Shown piece after piece: positions 24,860 through 33,222 of a DNA stretch of 44,491 nucleotides. The notes beneath the pieces are model-generated. The model had not been told where the DNA came from. It ran no database searches and saw only the letters and a program-made list of their open reading frames with translations. The DNA comes from Bacillota bacterium (GTDB lineage Bacteria; Bacillota; Clostridia; Christensenellales; UBA1242). Within the stretch, counting starts at the first letter, position 1. The number at the start of each line of letters is the position of its first letter. The position numbers were made by a program, and so were the translations under genes. Location of the stretch: assembly GCA_009780375.1 (NCBI GenBank), contig WRAD01000006.1, positions 1-44,491 on the forward strand, written 5' to 3'.

Positions 24860-25429
24860 TTATTCTCCAATCTGTTTTATAAAGATTCGCCAAACTTTAC
24901 CACTTTGTGTACATTCAAAATCTTCTTTCTTTTCAAAACCTAAACGTTCAATATGATCACGATAATATGCATAGTTATAAATCTCTCCACCCTTTCGTTC
25001 AAATCCATACACAAGAACACCTTTCATATCCGCATCCCCAAATCCAACAGGCCCAAATATACCAGGCACACCTGTACGTTTTACAAGTGTCAATACCTTT
25101 TCCACAAGCATAGACGATACTTCGTAATTATCAATAAAATCAAATCTTGTAAAAGTTGCTTTGTTTCTATTGTCACCTTTTTCTTCTGTGTTAGACCCCT
25201 TACTAATCACAACTGCAATCCTTCCAACAACATCTTTACCTTTAATCGCCAAAAAGGCCTTTAATATAAAATCATTATACCTTGGGTTCTTCCACGAAAA
25301 CATGCTTCGCTCGGATTTAAAACCAGGCTTTACATAAAACGAATTACCCTTATATAATTTCCCAGGAAACCTGAAAAATCTTCGCCAATTTTTTCTCGTT
25401 TCAATTTCAACAATCTCAATGTTTGCCAT
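24860..25429 (-). CDS. GNAT-like N-acetyltransferase
   Basis: This 189-residue protein resembles a subgroup of GNAT acetyltransferases that start with FFRFPGKLYKGN and carry FLAIKGKDVVGRIAVVIS (about 75-92) as the acetyl-CoA-facing strands, then GIFGPVGFGDADMKGVL. A substrate cannot be assigned. It is followed by the PolC-N-like gene, whose ribosome site lies inside the end of this gene. Upstream, TAGAAT lies eight nucleotides before the ATG. Confidence 0.55.
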   Translation of the reverse strand: MANIEIVEIETRKNWRRFFRFPGKLYKGNSFYVKPGFKSERSMFSWKNPRYNDFILKAFLAIKGKDVVGRIAVVISKGSNTEEKGDNRNKATFTRFDFIDNYEVSSMLVEKVLTLVKRTGVPGIFGPVGFGDADMKGVLVYGFERKGGEIYNYAYYRDHIERLGFEKKEDFECTQSGKVWRIFIKQIGE

Positions 25430-25463
25430 CTAAACCAATTCTACCACAACTTGTGCCACTAAA

Positions 25464-25688
25464 TCAATCAATTTCGCCAATATCTAACAATTCATCTAAG
25501 TATATTCCCATCGCTCCACTCACTTTAATATAATGCACAAATTTTTCTCTAAGACTTCCACTTAAAATCCTGTCAATAACCGACTTGTTAACCTTACACA
25601 TCCTTGCAAATTCCGCTCTGCTCAATCTACTTTCATCCATAAACTTTTCAATCAATTTTACATTCAACATGTTTTCCTTCAATCTCAT
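25464..25688 (-). CDS. Small helix-turn-helix regulator, left-hand of divergent pair
   Basis: Predicted 74-residue DNA-binding protein. The helix-turn-helix is SRAEFARMCKVNKSVIDRILSG (about 22-43, quoted in part: SRAEFARM and KSVIDRIL), as in XRE/Cro-type regulators. The C terminus adds one helix (GIYLDELLDIG). AAGGAG lies before the ATG. It diverges from another XRE gene across an 97-nt region with three matching operators, so at least one of the two proteins probably controls both promoters. Confidence 0.7.
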   Translation of the reverse strand: MRLKENMLNVKLIEKFMDESRLSRAEFARMCKVNKSVIDRILSGSLREKFVHYIKVSGAMGIYLDELLDIGEID

Positions 25689-25704
25689 AATAATCTCCTT
25701 TTGT

Positions 25705-25773
25705 TACCATTTGGCATCAATACTAGTCTAATGTACCATTTGGTAAAAGTCAACAAACTAATACCAATTGGCA
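25705..25773. promoter_or_regulatory. Three 12-bp palindromic operators
   Basis: TACCATTTGGCA (25705-25716), TACCATTTGGTA (25734-25745, perfect outer symmetry) and TACCAATTGGCA (25762-25773). Consensus TACCAWWTGGYA, centres 29 and 28 bp apart. The third lies directly beside the -10 box GATAAT (25774-25779) of the plus-strand XRE gene, and the first lies near the start of the minus-strand gene. This resembles a lambda-like right operator. Confidence 0.75.
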
Positions 25774-25785
25774 GATAATCATATT

Positions 25786-26007
25786 ATGAGATTTGATATT
25801 GATGAGTTTACAGAAAGATTGAAAACTCTAAGAGAAAGCAAGAATCTGACAACAGTAAAACTCGGAAAAGCACTTGGAATAAGTGGTGCAACGATTTCTC
25901 GCTGGGAGAACGGAAAACGCAAACCAAATGTTGAAAATATTTATAACATCGCCGACTTTTTCCGCATCACATCCGACTATTTAATTGGCTTAAAACAAAA
26001 AACCTAA
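25786..26007 (+). CDS. XRE-family repressor, right-hand of divergent pair
   Basis: Predicted 73-residue XRE protein: FTERLKTLRESKNLT, LGKALGIS, ATISRWENGKR and YNIADFFRITSDYLIGL give a full Cro/CI-type five-helix domain. ATG 25786 is preferred to TTG 25768, which lies inside the third operator. GATAAT ends six nucleotides before the ATG. No phage genes are next to it, so this could be the remnant of a switch or an accessory regulator of the toxin-antitoxin genes that follow. Confidence 0.8.
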   Translation: MRFDIDEFTERLKTLRESKNLTTVKLGKALGISGATISRWENGKRKPNVENIYNIADFFRITSDYLIGLKQKT

Positions 26008-26050
26008 TAATCCCAAACACCGCAAGCGACTTTTGAAACATCCCAAATTC

Positions 26051-26099
26051 TTTACAAAGTACAATATTTGTGTTACAATGCATTACATTTGTATATAAT
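26051..26099 (+). promoter_or_regulatory. Promoter(s) of the toxin-antitoxin pair
   Basis: TTTACA (26051-26056), 17 nt, TACAAT (26074-26079) would give a short leader with GGAG at 26101. A second TATAAT at 26094-26099 lies six nucleotides before ATG 26106 and would give a leaderless mRNA. Confidence 0.45.
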
Positions 26100-26114
26100 A
26101 GGAGTATGAAGAAA

Positions 26115-26597
26115 ATGAAAACAACAACTTTCAGCATGCGTATAGACCCAATAATAAAACAACAAGCAGATTCACTTTTTTCAACATTCGGAATAACAAC
26201 AACCGATGCTATTAATATGTTCTTGACAAAATCAATCATGGAACGTGGCTTGCCTTTCGAATTAAGGCAATCTAATTACCAAGAAATAAAAAATGATGAT
26301 TTTACACAAAAAACACTTTCAATAGAGGAAATCAAATCAGGCGTCACAGAAGTAGCAACCAAATATGGAAATATTAAAAGTGCAATTTTATTCGGATCAT
26401 ATGCAGATGGACTTCAAACTAATAAAAGTGATATAGATTTGCTTGTCGAATTTAAAGAGTTGGTCGGATATTTCACCCTGTTCGAATTACAGGAAGAACT
26501 AGAAAAAAAGTTTAGAAAAAAAGTTGAAGTTGTGCCCGCACCCCTGCCTGAAGATACTTTCTTAGAAATAAACAATACGGTGGTGCTTTATGCTTAA
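26115..26597 (+). CDS. Antitoxin: RelB/DinJ head fused to MntA-like nucleotidyltransferase
   Basis: Predicted 160-residue protein with two parts. Residues 1-50 are a RelB/DinJ-type ribbon-helix-helix domain: TTFSMRIDPIIKQQAD, FGITTTDAINMFL and GLPFELR, which in that family binds DNA and dimerises. Residues about 80-160 are a minimal nucleotidyltransferase of the MntA kind: ILFGSYADG and SDIDLLVEF give the GS and DxD catalytic motifs. MntA proteins neutralise HepT toxins by AMPylating them. GGAG lies ten nucleotides before ATG 26115; ATG 26106 is the other option. The stop overlaps the HepT start by 8 nt. The DNA-binding head probably gives autoregulation (inference). Confidence 0.8.
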   Translation: MKTTTFSMRIDPIIKQQADSLFSTFGITTTDAINMFLTKSIMERGLPFELRQSNYQEIKNDDFTQKTLSIEEIKSGVTEVATKYGNIKSAILFGSYADGLQTNKSDIDLLVEFKELVGYFTLFELQEELEKKFRKKVEVVPAPLPEDTFLEINNTVVLYA

Positions 26598-26934
26598 CGA
26601 AAGAGACAGAAATATATTAACTAAAATTATTTCAGAAATTGATTTTTTGTTAAATGATATAAATGGAATAGGCTTGAATGATTTTATGACTAATGAACGA
26701 CTCCGCAGAAGCGTTGCATTGACTCTTCTTAATATTGGCGAACTTGCAAATCATATATCAAAAGACATTAAAAATGCCTATCCTGATGTTTTGTTTCACA
26801 AAGTAATCGCCCTAAGACACGTTACTGCACATGGATATCATCAATTGAAATTTGATCTTGTATGGAAAACCGCAACCACTGATATATTAATAATGAAAAA
26901 GCAAATCATGAATATATTGCATCCCCTTGGATAA
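26590..26934 (+). CDS. HepT-like HEPN toxin
   Basis: A 114-residue HEPN (DUF86/HepT) protein. It is all helical, and the active-site motif is RHVTAHGY (about 83-90), fitting the R-x4-H-x-Y signature. In HepT the Arg and His form the RNase centre, and the Tyr is the residue AMPylated by MntA. The conserved LNIGELANHIS precedes it. Overlap with the antitoxin gene and matching partner motifs make a toxin-antitoxin pair the best reading. It ends 32 nt before sigG, so the pair lies directly upstream of a key sporulation gene. Confidence 0.85.
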   Translation: MLNERDRNILTKIISEIDFLLNDINGIGLNDFMTNERLRRSVALTLLNIGELANHISKDIKNAYPDVLFHKVIALRHVTAHGYHQLKFDLVWKTATTDILIMKKQIMNILHPLG

Positions 26935-26966
26935 AACAACGCTCAATTGTGAAAAATAACCTTTAG

Positions 26967-27731
26967 ATGGCAAAAGTTATTATCGCAGGCATTGACACAT
27001 CTACCCTGCCCAAACTAACAAACGCGGCTCAACTTGAAATGCTTCAAAAAATACGCGAAGGTCACGAAGACGCCCGCCAGTATTTTATCTACGCCAATTT
27101 GCGTTTGGTTTTATCTGCAATGCAAAAATATATTAAAAAGAGTGTAAGTGACGATGTCTTCCAAGTAGGCTGTGTCGGACTCATCAAAGCAATCGACAAC
27201 TTTGACCCTAAATTTGGTGTACAATTTTCAACATATGCGGTACCAATGATTGTTGGAGAAATTAAGCGCTTCTTACGTGACAATAATTCACTTCGTGTAA
27301 GCAGAAGCATGAGAGACCTTGCATACAAGGCACTTGTAACAAAAGAAAATCTAATGAAAACAATGGATCGTGAACCTACCGTAGAAGAAATTGCAACAGA
27401 ACTTGATGTGCCATACAGAGATGTTTATCTTGCATTAAATGCAACAAGCACTACCCTGTCACTTGACGAAGTTGTAAACGATGAAGGAAGCAAGAAACTC
27501 TCCATGATGGACAAAGTGGCATCGTTCACAAGCACGAGTGATAATTGGACCAATGATGTAATGTTACACAAAGCGATCAAGGATCTTAATATGAAAGAAA
27601 GAGAGGTTTTACTTATGCGATATTTTTACGGCAAAACACAAATCGAAGTAAGTCAAGAAGTAGGCATAAGTCAAGCCCAGGTAAGCAGACTTGAAAAAAA
27701 TGCCCTTGAAGGTATACGTAAAAAACTTTAA
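26967..27731 (+). CDS. sigG: Sporulation sigma factor SigG
   Basis: A 254-residue sigma-70 family factor controlling late forespore genes. The N terminus KVIIAGIDTSTLPKL is typical of SigG. Region 2 has DDVFQVGCVGLIKAIDNFDP and FSTYAVPMIVGEIKRFLRDN, region 3 has PTVEEIA, and region 4 ends with GKTQIEVSQEVGISQAQVSRLEK (quoted in part: GKTQIEVSQEVGI). No clear ribosome site or strong promoter lies in the 32-nt gap after the HepT gene, so part of its expression may come from upstream transcription. It shows that the host lineage can form spores. Confidence 0.93.
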   Translation: MAKVIIAGIDTSTLPKLTNAAQLEMLQKIREGHEDARQYFIYANLRLVLSAMQKYIKKSVSDDVFQVGCVGLIKAIDNFDPKFGVQFSTYAVPMIVGEIKRFLRDNNSLRVSRSMRDLAYKALVTKENLMKTMDREPTVEEIATELDVPYRDVYLALNATSTTLSLDEVVNDEGSKKLSMMDKVASFTSTSDNWTNDVMLHKAIKDLNMKEREVLLMRYFYGKTQIEVSQEVGISQAQVSRLEKNALEGIRKKL

Positions 27732-27762
27732 TAAATTACTGTAATCTTGTATACCAATCTAA

Positions 27763-28128
27763 CTAGGCCGGCTCGTCATAGATTCCACCACTCCCAGAGG
27801 CCGCTACCATTACCTCCCTTTCCCTTTGCTTGTCCGCTTCTTTCTTAATCAAAAACAAGACCGTTTCTGGTCTTATATACTGGTTACTGAATTTACTTTT
27901 AAGTTCTCTAAGTCCTATTTCCTGTGCAACATCGCCAGGAAGTCTAAGTAAAATTCCCGCAAAATCTTCTAAATCTCCCGTACTACAAAGCCTTTCTAGA
28001 TATTCTAAAAGAATTGGCGAATTCTGATACATCGGATCATAATAAATTTCAATCGCTCTATCCGTTATAAGTTGTGCAATACCCATTGCATTTCCTTTTG
28101 CTTCTTCAATCATATACTCTACATTCAC
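27763..28128 (-). CDS. Unknown helical protein
   Basis: Predicted 121-residue soluble, mostly helical protein with no family recognised. A region LEDFAGILLRLPGDVAQEIG (about 53-72) could be paired helices, and the tail (about 105-121) is Gly/Ser rich and probably disordered. GTG 28128 is preceded by GGGAGG at seven nucleotides. A CTAGG half element lies about 105 nt upstream, the same arrangement as before the phage scaffold-like gene. It is convergent with sigG. Confidence 0.5.
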   Translation of the reverse strand: MNVEYMIEEAKGNAMGIAQLITDRAIEIYYDPMYQNSPILLEYLERLCSTGDLEDFAGILLRLPGDVAQEIGLRELKSKFSNQYIRPETVLFLIKKEADKQREREVMVAASGSGGIYDEPA

Positions 28129-28199
28129 TACACAACCTCCCTACTTTATTATATACTCTAAAAAAGTTAAAAGTTCTTACACAAAACCACTCGGATTTT

Positions 28200-28216
28200 T
28201 AAATAATTTGTCGAAA
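28200..28216. repeat. 17-bp sequence shared with 5224-5240
   Basis: TAAATAATTTGTCGAAA occurs exactly here and at 5224-5240. Both copies lie within about 60 bp of a CTAGG half element, but on different sides of it. Confidence 0.5.
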
Positions 28217-28230
28217 CAAGAATATCTGTG

Positions 28231-28252
28231 CAACTATAATCCCTAGACGAAC
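28231..28252 (-). repeat. CTAGG half element downstream of spoVD
   Basis: On the minus strand GTTCGTCTAGGGATTATAG, matching box 1. It starts about 20 nt after the stop of the SpoVD gene, following a TTTTTT tract. There is no second box and no hairpin. Confidence 0.5.
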
Positions 28253-28268
28253 ATACGAAAAAACCAGG

Positions 28269-30161
28269 TTATGTCCGTATAACAACTGGGCTCCCTTTTC
28301 CAAGCTGTGTTCCACTCGCTGGAAAAGTACCAAGTGCGGTTAATCCATCCCCTGACACCTGTACAAAAAAACCCTCTGCCCGAAGTCTGGCAACCGCACT
28401 GAATAAAGGTAACTGTGAAACAGAAGGCACAGTGCGAAGTGGCTGGGGTGCTGTAACCAAATTTGCATCGGCGGACAAATTAAGATAATCAATCATCTGT
28501 GCAAAAATTTGCCCAACATAAGGTGCCGCAACTATGGAACCATAATATCCATTCCTGCTTGGTTGGTCAACATAAAGAAAGACTGTATAACGTGCAACTC
28601 CATCAACACTAAGAAAAGCAATAAAACTTGATATATATTTACCCTGTGCAATTATCCCATCTTCATATTTTTGTGCGGTTCCCGTTTTACCACCAATTTG
28701 AAAACCATCAACTCTACTGTGTTTTCCGCTTCCTGCATCAACCACATTATAAAGCAATTCACGCATTCGTCTTGACGTCTCCCTGCTTACAACCCTTGTG
28801 CCTCTTACATTCGGACGCACATTTGCACCTGCCTGTGGAATCTCTGTCACAAATTGCGGTGTCCTCAAAATCCCGTCCCCCACAATTGCACTTATTGCAC
28901 TCACAAATTGAATAGGGCTTGTCGCTATTGCTTGGCCAAAACCAATCCTTGCAAGATCAACTGGACGAACATATCTTTGCGGCAATACAAGCCCCGCACT
29001 CTCGCCTCTAAAATCAACACCTGTTTTGACCCCTATCCCAAAACGTCTAAGATACTCGTAATATAATTCAACACCAATCCGTTGAGACAAATCCATCATA
29101 ACCGCGTTGCAACTGTTCATCACTCCCTCTGCAAGCGTTAATGAGCCATGCCCTTTGCGTTTCCAACATTTAACACGCTCACCTCCAATCATACGAAAGC
29201 CTGGACAATTAAATACTTCATCCTCTTGAACAAGACCCTCTTCAATCGCAATTGCAACGGTAAGAATCTTAAATGTTGACCCCGGTTCAAATACATTTAC
29301 AATCGGTAAATTTTTAATACCCGCCATAAGTTCGGCAACATTATCCCTTGGCTGGTCATTCATATCAAAGAACGGTGCCGCCGCAGAAGCAACAATTCCG
29401 CCCGTCTGGATACAATAAACAATGCCACCAACACTTACCGCTTGTTGTTCATAAAGTGCCTCTGCAAGCGTGCTTTGCAAGATATTTTGAATCGTCGCAT
29501 CCACATTAAGACGCAAATCTTTGCCTGGTATCGCAGGGAAAAAGAAATCAACACCATCACGCATAGGGATTCCTCGTAAATCAGACGGAGTGGCAATCCG
29601 CCCATCTCTGCCCCTTAAAACATTGTCATAAAAGGATTCAAGTCCTTCTTGCCCTCTATTATCAACACTCACCATACCAAAAACTTGCCCACCCACCGTT
29701 CCAAGTGGATAATGACGTCTGTATGTTTGTGATAAAAACACACCATCAAGCCTATGTGCAACTATGTTCATCGCAGGCTCTTTTTCTACCTGCATTTTGA
29801 CAAGCCATTCGGACGCACCCCTGCTTGTCGCTTTGTTATATGCCATTTGATACGAAATATCTAAATATCTCGAAAGCACCGTCGCCACCTCATCCGGATT
29901 TGTAACCGCAACAGGTCTGACATACACACTATAAGTCGGAACACTTTCAACCATCACAACACCGTTCCTATCAACAATGTTACCACGCCGTGCACCAAGT
30001 GGCAAATCCCGATACCATTGTTCTGCCGCCCTTAATTGCAATGTGCTTGCGGAAAAAATCTGAATATAAAACAACCGACCGCCAAGAACCGCCAAAGCAA
30101 TAAAAATTGCCACCATAAAAACCTTTGTTCGTCTCAATAAAGATGTTTTCGTATATCTCAT
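28269..30161 (-). CDS. spoVD: SpoVD/FtsI-type penicillin-binding protein
   Basis: A 630-residue class B penicillin-binding transpeptidase. One N-terminal membrane helix (about 13-33) is followed by the dimerisation domain with RGNIVDRNG (about 58-66). Catalytic motifs: STFK (Ser about 294), SCN (about 350) and KTGTAQ (about 494). A single PASTA-like module (about 577-630, VPSVSQLPLFSAVARL) ends the chain, as in SpoVD and some FtsI. SpoVD makes spore cortex peptidoglycan; FtsI works in division. Presence of SigG favours SpoVD, but no mur genes flank it to decide. ATG 30161 lies six nucleotides after TATACA, with no Shine-Dalgarno. Confidence 0.8.
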   Translation of the reverse strand: MRYTKTSLLRRTKVFMVAIFIALAVLGGRLFYIQIFSASTLQLRAAEQWYRDLPLGARRGNIVDRNGVVMVESVPTYSVYVRPVAVTNPDEVATVLSRYLDISYQMAYNKATSRGASEWLVKMQVEKEPAMNIVAHRLDGVFLSQTYRRHYPLGTVGGQVFGMVSVDNRGQEGLESFYDNVLRGRDGRIATPSDLRGIPMRDGVDFFFPAIPGKDLRLNVDATIQNILQSTLAEALYEQQAVSVGGIVYCIQTGGIVASAAAPFFDMNDQPRDNVAELMAGIKNLPIVNVFEPGSTFKILTVAIAIEEGLVQEDEVFNCPGFRMIGGERVKCWKRKGHGSLTLAEGVMNSCNAVMMDLSQRIGVELYYEYLRRFGIGVKTGVDFRGESAGLVLPQRYVRPVDLARIGFGQAIATSPIQFVSAISAIVGDGILRTPQFVTEIPQAGANVRPNVRGTRVVSRETSRRMRELLYNVVDAGSGKHSRVDGFQIGGKTGTAQKYEDGIIAQGKYISSFIAFLSVDGVARYTVFLYVDQPSRNGYYGSIVAAPYVGQIFAQMIDYLNLSADANLVTAPQPLRTVPSVSQLPLFSAVARLRAEGFFVQVSGDGLTALGTFPASGTQLGKGSPVVIRT

Positions 30162-30181
30162 GCACTATGTATATTCAAGAA

Positions 30182-30202
30182 CAAAAGTGGCTTTGCCACT
30201 TT
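30182..30202 (-). terminator. rseP terminator
   Basis: Minus-strand AGTGGC-AAA-GCCACTTTTGTTC: 5-bp GC-rich stem, 3-nt loop, TTTTGTT tail. It lies between rseP and the spoVD promoter. Confidence 0.6.
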
Positions 30203-30220
30203 CTTAAATATAATCTATCT

Positions 30221-31510
30221 TCATAAATTCCAACGTCCAAACATTTCAAGCATGCCTCTGCCACCATTAAAAAGAAAATTAATATCGGCAAGCAAAACAA
30301 ATCCAAGCAATATTATAAACCCAATAATATGGATTTTACCCTCAAGCTCTGGGTTAATTGGCTTGCCTCTTATCCATTCAATACCGGTAAATACCATACG
30401 CATTCCATCAAGTGCAGGGAACGGCAAGAGGTTAAACACCGCCAAATTTACACTTATAAGTGGAATAAGAATAAGTATATTAAGCAGTGATGCACCAACC
30501 GATTCCGCCATAACGGTAACCGTTGTCATAGGTCCACCAATACTTGAAAGTCCAATTCCACCGGTCACAAGTTGCCACAAGAAAGTCAAAATAAACCATG
30601 CAAGTTCAAATGCAAACAACCACGCCTGACCCAAAGCACGTCCAAAACCAAGCGGAATATCTACCCTTATAACCCGATCAATCCCAAGCCCAGTCCGACC
30701 ACCAATATTCACAATTGTTGCCTCAATTGCATCCTCGCCTCTAAAATAAATTCTTTCACCATTAACAACTCTACGAATATCAAGCCTTACAACCGTACCC
30801 GCACCAAATTGTCCAAGAACTTCTCCAGAACTTCGAAGCAATGTAAAATCTCTGCTATTTGTGGAATTATAACTTCGTACCGCCAAGATTACATCGCCTT
30901 CCAATAAATTACCTGTACCTGCCACCATTATTGGATCATTATTTGAATCAAGAACAGGCTGGCCAATATAATCACCCTCGGTATGTAAAAGTGTGCGTTG
31001 TGCAAAGTTAGGACTTTCGGGCGAAAAACGGTCAATACGTATCCCATGATTATACCCGACAACCATCAATAAAATCACCGAGAATATTACCGCACATAAA
31101 AAATTAAATAATGCACCAGAAAAGAGCACAATTAAACGTCGCCAAGGGTGTGCCTCCGTATACGACATCTTCCCATCACTTGGCTTGAGGCTTAACTCCT
31201 GACCATCCTCGTTAAATCTATTACGATCTCCTACCGCACCATCACCATGCCCTTCTTTATTACTAAGACCTGACCCTGCCGCATCCTCATCCTCAAATGC
31301 ACAATATCCACCAAGCGGAATCATCCTTATCGCAAAAACTTCACCTGTTTTTTTACTTGTCCTCTTAAACAGTGCTTTTCCAAACCCAATAGAGAATTCC
31401 GTAACCCGTATCTTTAAAATTTTTGCGGCCAAATAATGACCAAGTTCATGCACAGTTATCATGAACATAAGTATCAAAATGGCAAGAACAATATAAATGA
31501 ATACCATCAT
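30221..31510 (-). CDS. rseP: Site-2 protease RseP
   Basis: A 429-residue M50 intramembrane zinc protease that cleaves anti-sigma factors or remnant signal peptides inside the membrane. Zinc site HELGH (about 20-24) in the first helix. A charged insertion (about 70-115) follows the FGKALFKR segment; a second helix lies near 130-150, a PDZ-like region near 165-290, and then LLPFPALDG (about 362) supplies the third zinc ligand. Further helices near 300-320 and 400-415. ATG 31510 or the next ATG is the start; AAGGAG lies 13 nt upstream, a little far. Confidence 0.85.
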   Translation of the reverse strand: MMVFIYIVLAILILMFMITVHELGHYLAAKILKIRVTEFSIGFGKALFKRTSKKTGEVFAIRMIPLGGYCAFEDEDAAGSGLSNKEGHGDGAVGDRNRFNEDGQELSLKPSDGKMSYTEAHPWRRLIVLFSGALFNFLCAVIFSVILLMVVGYNHGIRIDRFSPESPNFAQRTLLHTEGDYIGQPVLDSNNDPIMVAGTGNLLEGDVILAVRSYNSTNSRDFTLLRSSGEVLGQFGAGTVVRLDIRRVVNGERIYFRGEDAIEATIVNIGGRTGLGIDRVIRVDIPLGFGRALGQAWLFAFELAWFILTFLWQLVTGGIGLSSIGGPMTTVTVMAESVGASLLNILILIPLISVNLAVFNLLPFPALDGMRMVFTGIEWIRGKPINPELEGKIHIIGFIILLGFVLLADINFLFNGGRGMLEMFGRWNL

Positions 31511-31596
31511 AACAGTGACCGCACTCTCCTTCTAACCACTAGTATACTCCAATTTCTCGCAAAACAAAACTTTTATTTTTTTACACAATGTTTATA

Positions 31597-33222
31597 TTAC
31601 TTTCTTCCTTTATTGTTACGATTATTAAACCTAGATTTATTTTCTTTTCGCTCGACACTTGCTCCATTTACTTCTCTCTTGGCAACGTTTTTGTTTCTTA
31701 CCTGCTGTTTGCCTCTAAAGTTTGATTCTTGTTTTGATTGGCCACCAGACTTTGCTCCACCAAACGATGGTTTACCAAAACCACCTTGTCCCTTGTGACC
31801 ACCTATGAAAAATTCTTCAACTTCTTGATTTGCCCACTCACGTTTACCCGTCGGACGATGTTTCCCACCAAAATTATTTTCATTTGATTTATTCCAACCC
31901 GACTTTTTCTCTCTATTTATGTCATTATTTTTATTTCTAAAGTTCTTCTTTTCTTTATTAACGTTACTATTGATGTCCAATTTTTGCTTGAAATTCTTTT
32001 GCGGACTTGTTTTCTTCTGCATCCCACTTCTTTGCCCACTTACTATTACTTTATCTTCTTTCAATGTTAATTTTGGCGGTGCAGACATTGTGGTGCTTTC
32101 AAAACTCATCTTAAACACATACTCTTTCATCAAAGTTTCACTTTTCAAATAATTTTCAAACTTACGGATCACAAAAAATTGCTTGTCATTAACAAATGTA
32201 AACGCAAAACCTGTTTTATTTGCCCTTGCGGTACGTCCAATACGATGAACATAATATTCTTCATCATGTGGAATATCCAGATTAAAAACCGCTTCCAAAT
32301 TATCCACGTCAATACCACGTGCGGCAACGTCGGTTGCAATCAAAATCTGGGTATCACCATTACGAAATTTTCGCATCGCAACATCACGGTGTCGTTGCTT
32401 CATATCACCATGAAGTGCGTCCGCCTTAAATCCATTTTTATTAAGATATTTACAAAGTTCATCAACCCTACGTTTAGTATTACAAAACACAAGTGCAGAA
32501 AAATAATTTTTCTCACCAAGAATAGACGCAAGTGCACCTGTTTTCTCGGATTCTTTAGTCTTAACATAAAACTGTGCAATATTCGGCACCCCGCCCACAT
32601 CATGTTGTGTTTTAACAGACACAGGATCATTTTGATACTTCTTGCTTATTTCCACAATGGCCTTAGGCATGGTCGCCGACAATAATACCGTTTGTCTTTT
32701 CACAGGCACCGTTTTCAAAATCTCGTCAATATCCTCTTTGAAACCCATCTGCAACATTTCATCAACCTCGTCCAAAACAAGAACCCTCATTGCTGTCAAA
32801 TCAAGGCTCCGCCGACGTAAATGATCCATTACCCTACCCGTTGTTCCAACAATAATCTGCGGACGGCGACGTAATGCAGATAACTGTCGCTCGATATGCT
32901 GGCCACCATAGATACTTACAACTTTCACCGCTCGATTATACTTTGCAACTTCACGCAATTCTTTTTCCGTTTGCAAAACCAATTCACGAGTAGGACAAAG
33001 CACCAATACCTGAATCTTTTGTTCATTTGTGTCAAGCCCATTTATCACAGGAATCCCAAAAGCACAAGTCTTCCCGGTTCCTGTAGGTGCCTGTGCCAAA
33101 ACATCCTTACCATCAAGCACATGAGGTATAACTTGCTTTTGCACAGGCGTAGGGCTTTCAAAACCCATATCACCAAGTGCACGTTTAATATCCTCGCTTA
33201 TGTTCATTTCATTAAACTTCAT
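31597..33222 (-). CDS. DEAD-box RNA helicase with basic tail
   Basis: A 541-residue DEAD-box ATPase that unwinds RNA in ribosome assembly or mRNA decay. Motifs: Q motif PTPVQ, Walker A APTGTGKT (about 45-52), PTREL, GTTGR where TPGR is usual, motif II DEVDEML instead of DEADEML, SAT, ARGIDV and HRIGRTAR. After about residue 365 the chain is rich in Lys, Arg, Asn and Gly, a disordered RNA-binding tail as in DeaD/CshA. ATG 33222 (MKFNEMN) is chosen: AAAAGG lies seven nucleotides upstream. This start overlaps the upstream gene by 11 nt, indicating coupling. Confidence 0.88.
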   Translation of the reverse strand: MKFNEMNISEDIKRALGDMGFESPTPVQKQVIPHVLDGKDVLAQAPTGTGKTCAFGIPVINGLDTNEQKIQVLVLCPTRELVLQTEKELREVAKYNRAVKVVSIYGGQHIERQLSALRRRPQIIVGTTGRVMDHLRRRSLDLTAMRVLVLDEVDEMLQMGFKEDIDEILKTVPVKRQTVLLSATMPKAIVEISKKYQNDPVSVKTQHDVGGVPNIAQFYVKTKESEKTGALASILGEKNYFSALVFCNTKRRVDELCKYLNKNGFKADALHGDMKQRHRDVAMRKFRNGDTQILIATDVAARGIDVDNLEAVFNLDIPHDEEYYVHRIGRTARANKTGFAFTFVNDKQFFVIRKFENYLKSETLMKEYVFKMSFESTTMSAPPKLTLKEDKVIVSGQRSGMQKKTSPQKNFKQKLDINSNVNKEKKNFRNKNNDINREKKSGWNKSNENNFGGKHRPTGKREWANQEVEEFFIGGHKGQGGFGKPSFGGAKSGGQSKQESNFRGKQQVRNKNVAKREVNGASVERKENKSRFNNRNNKGRK

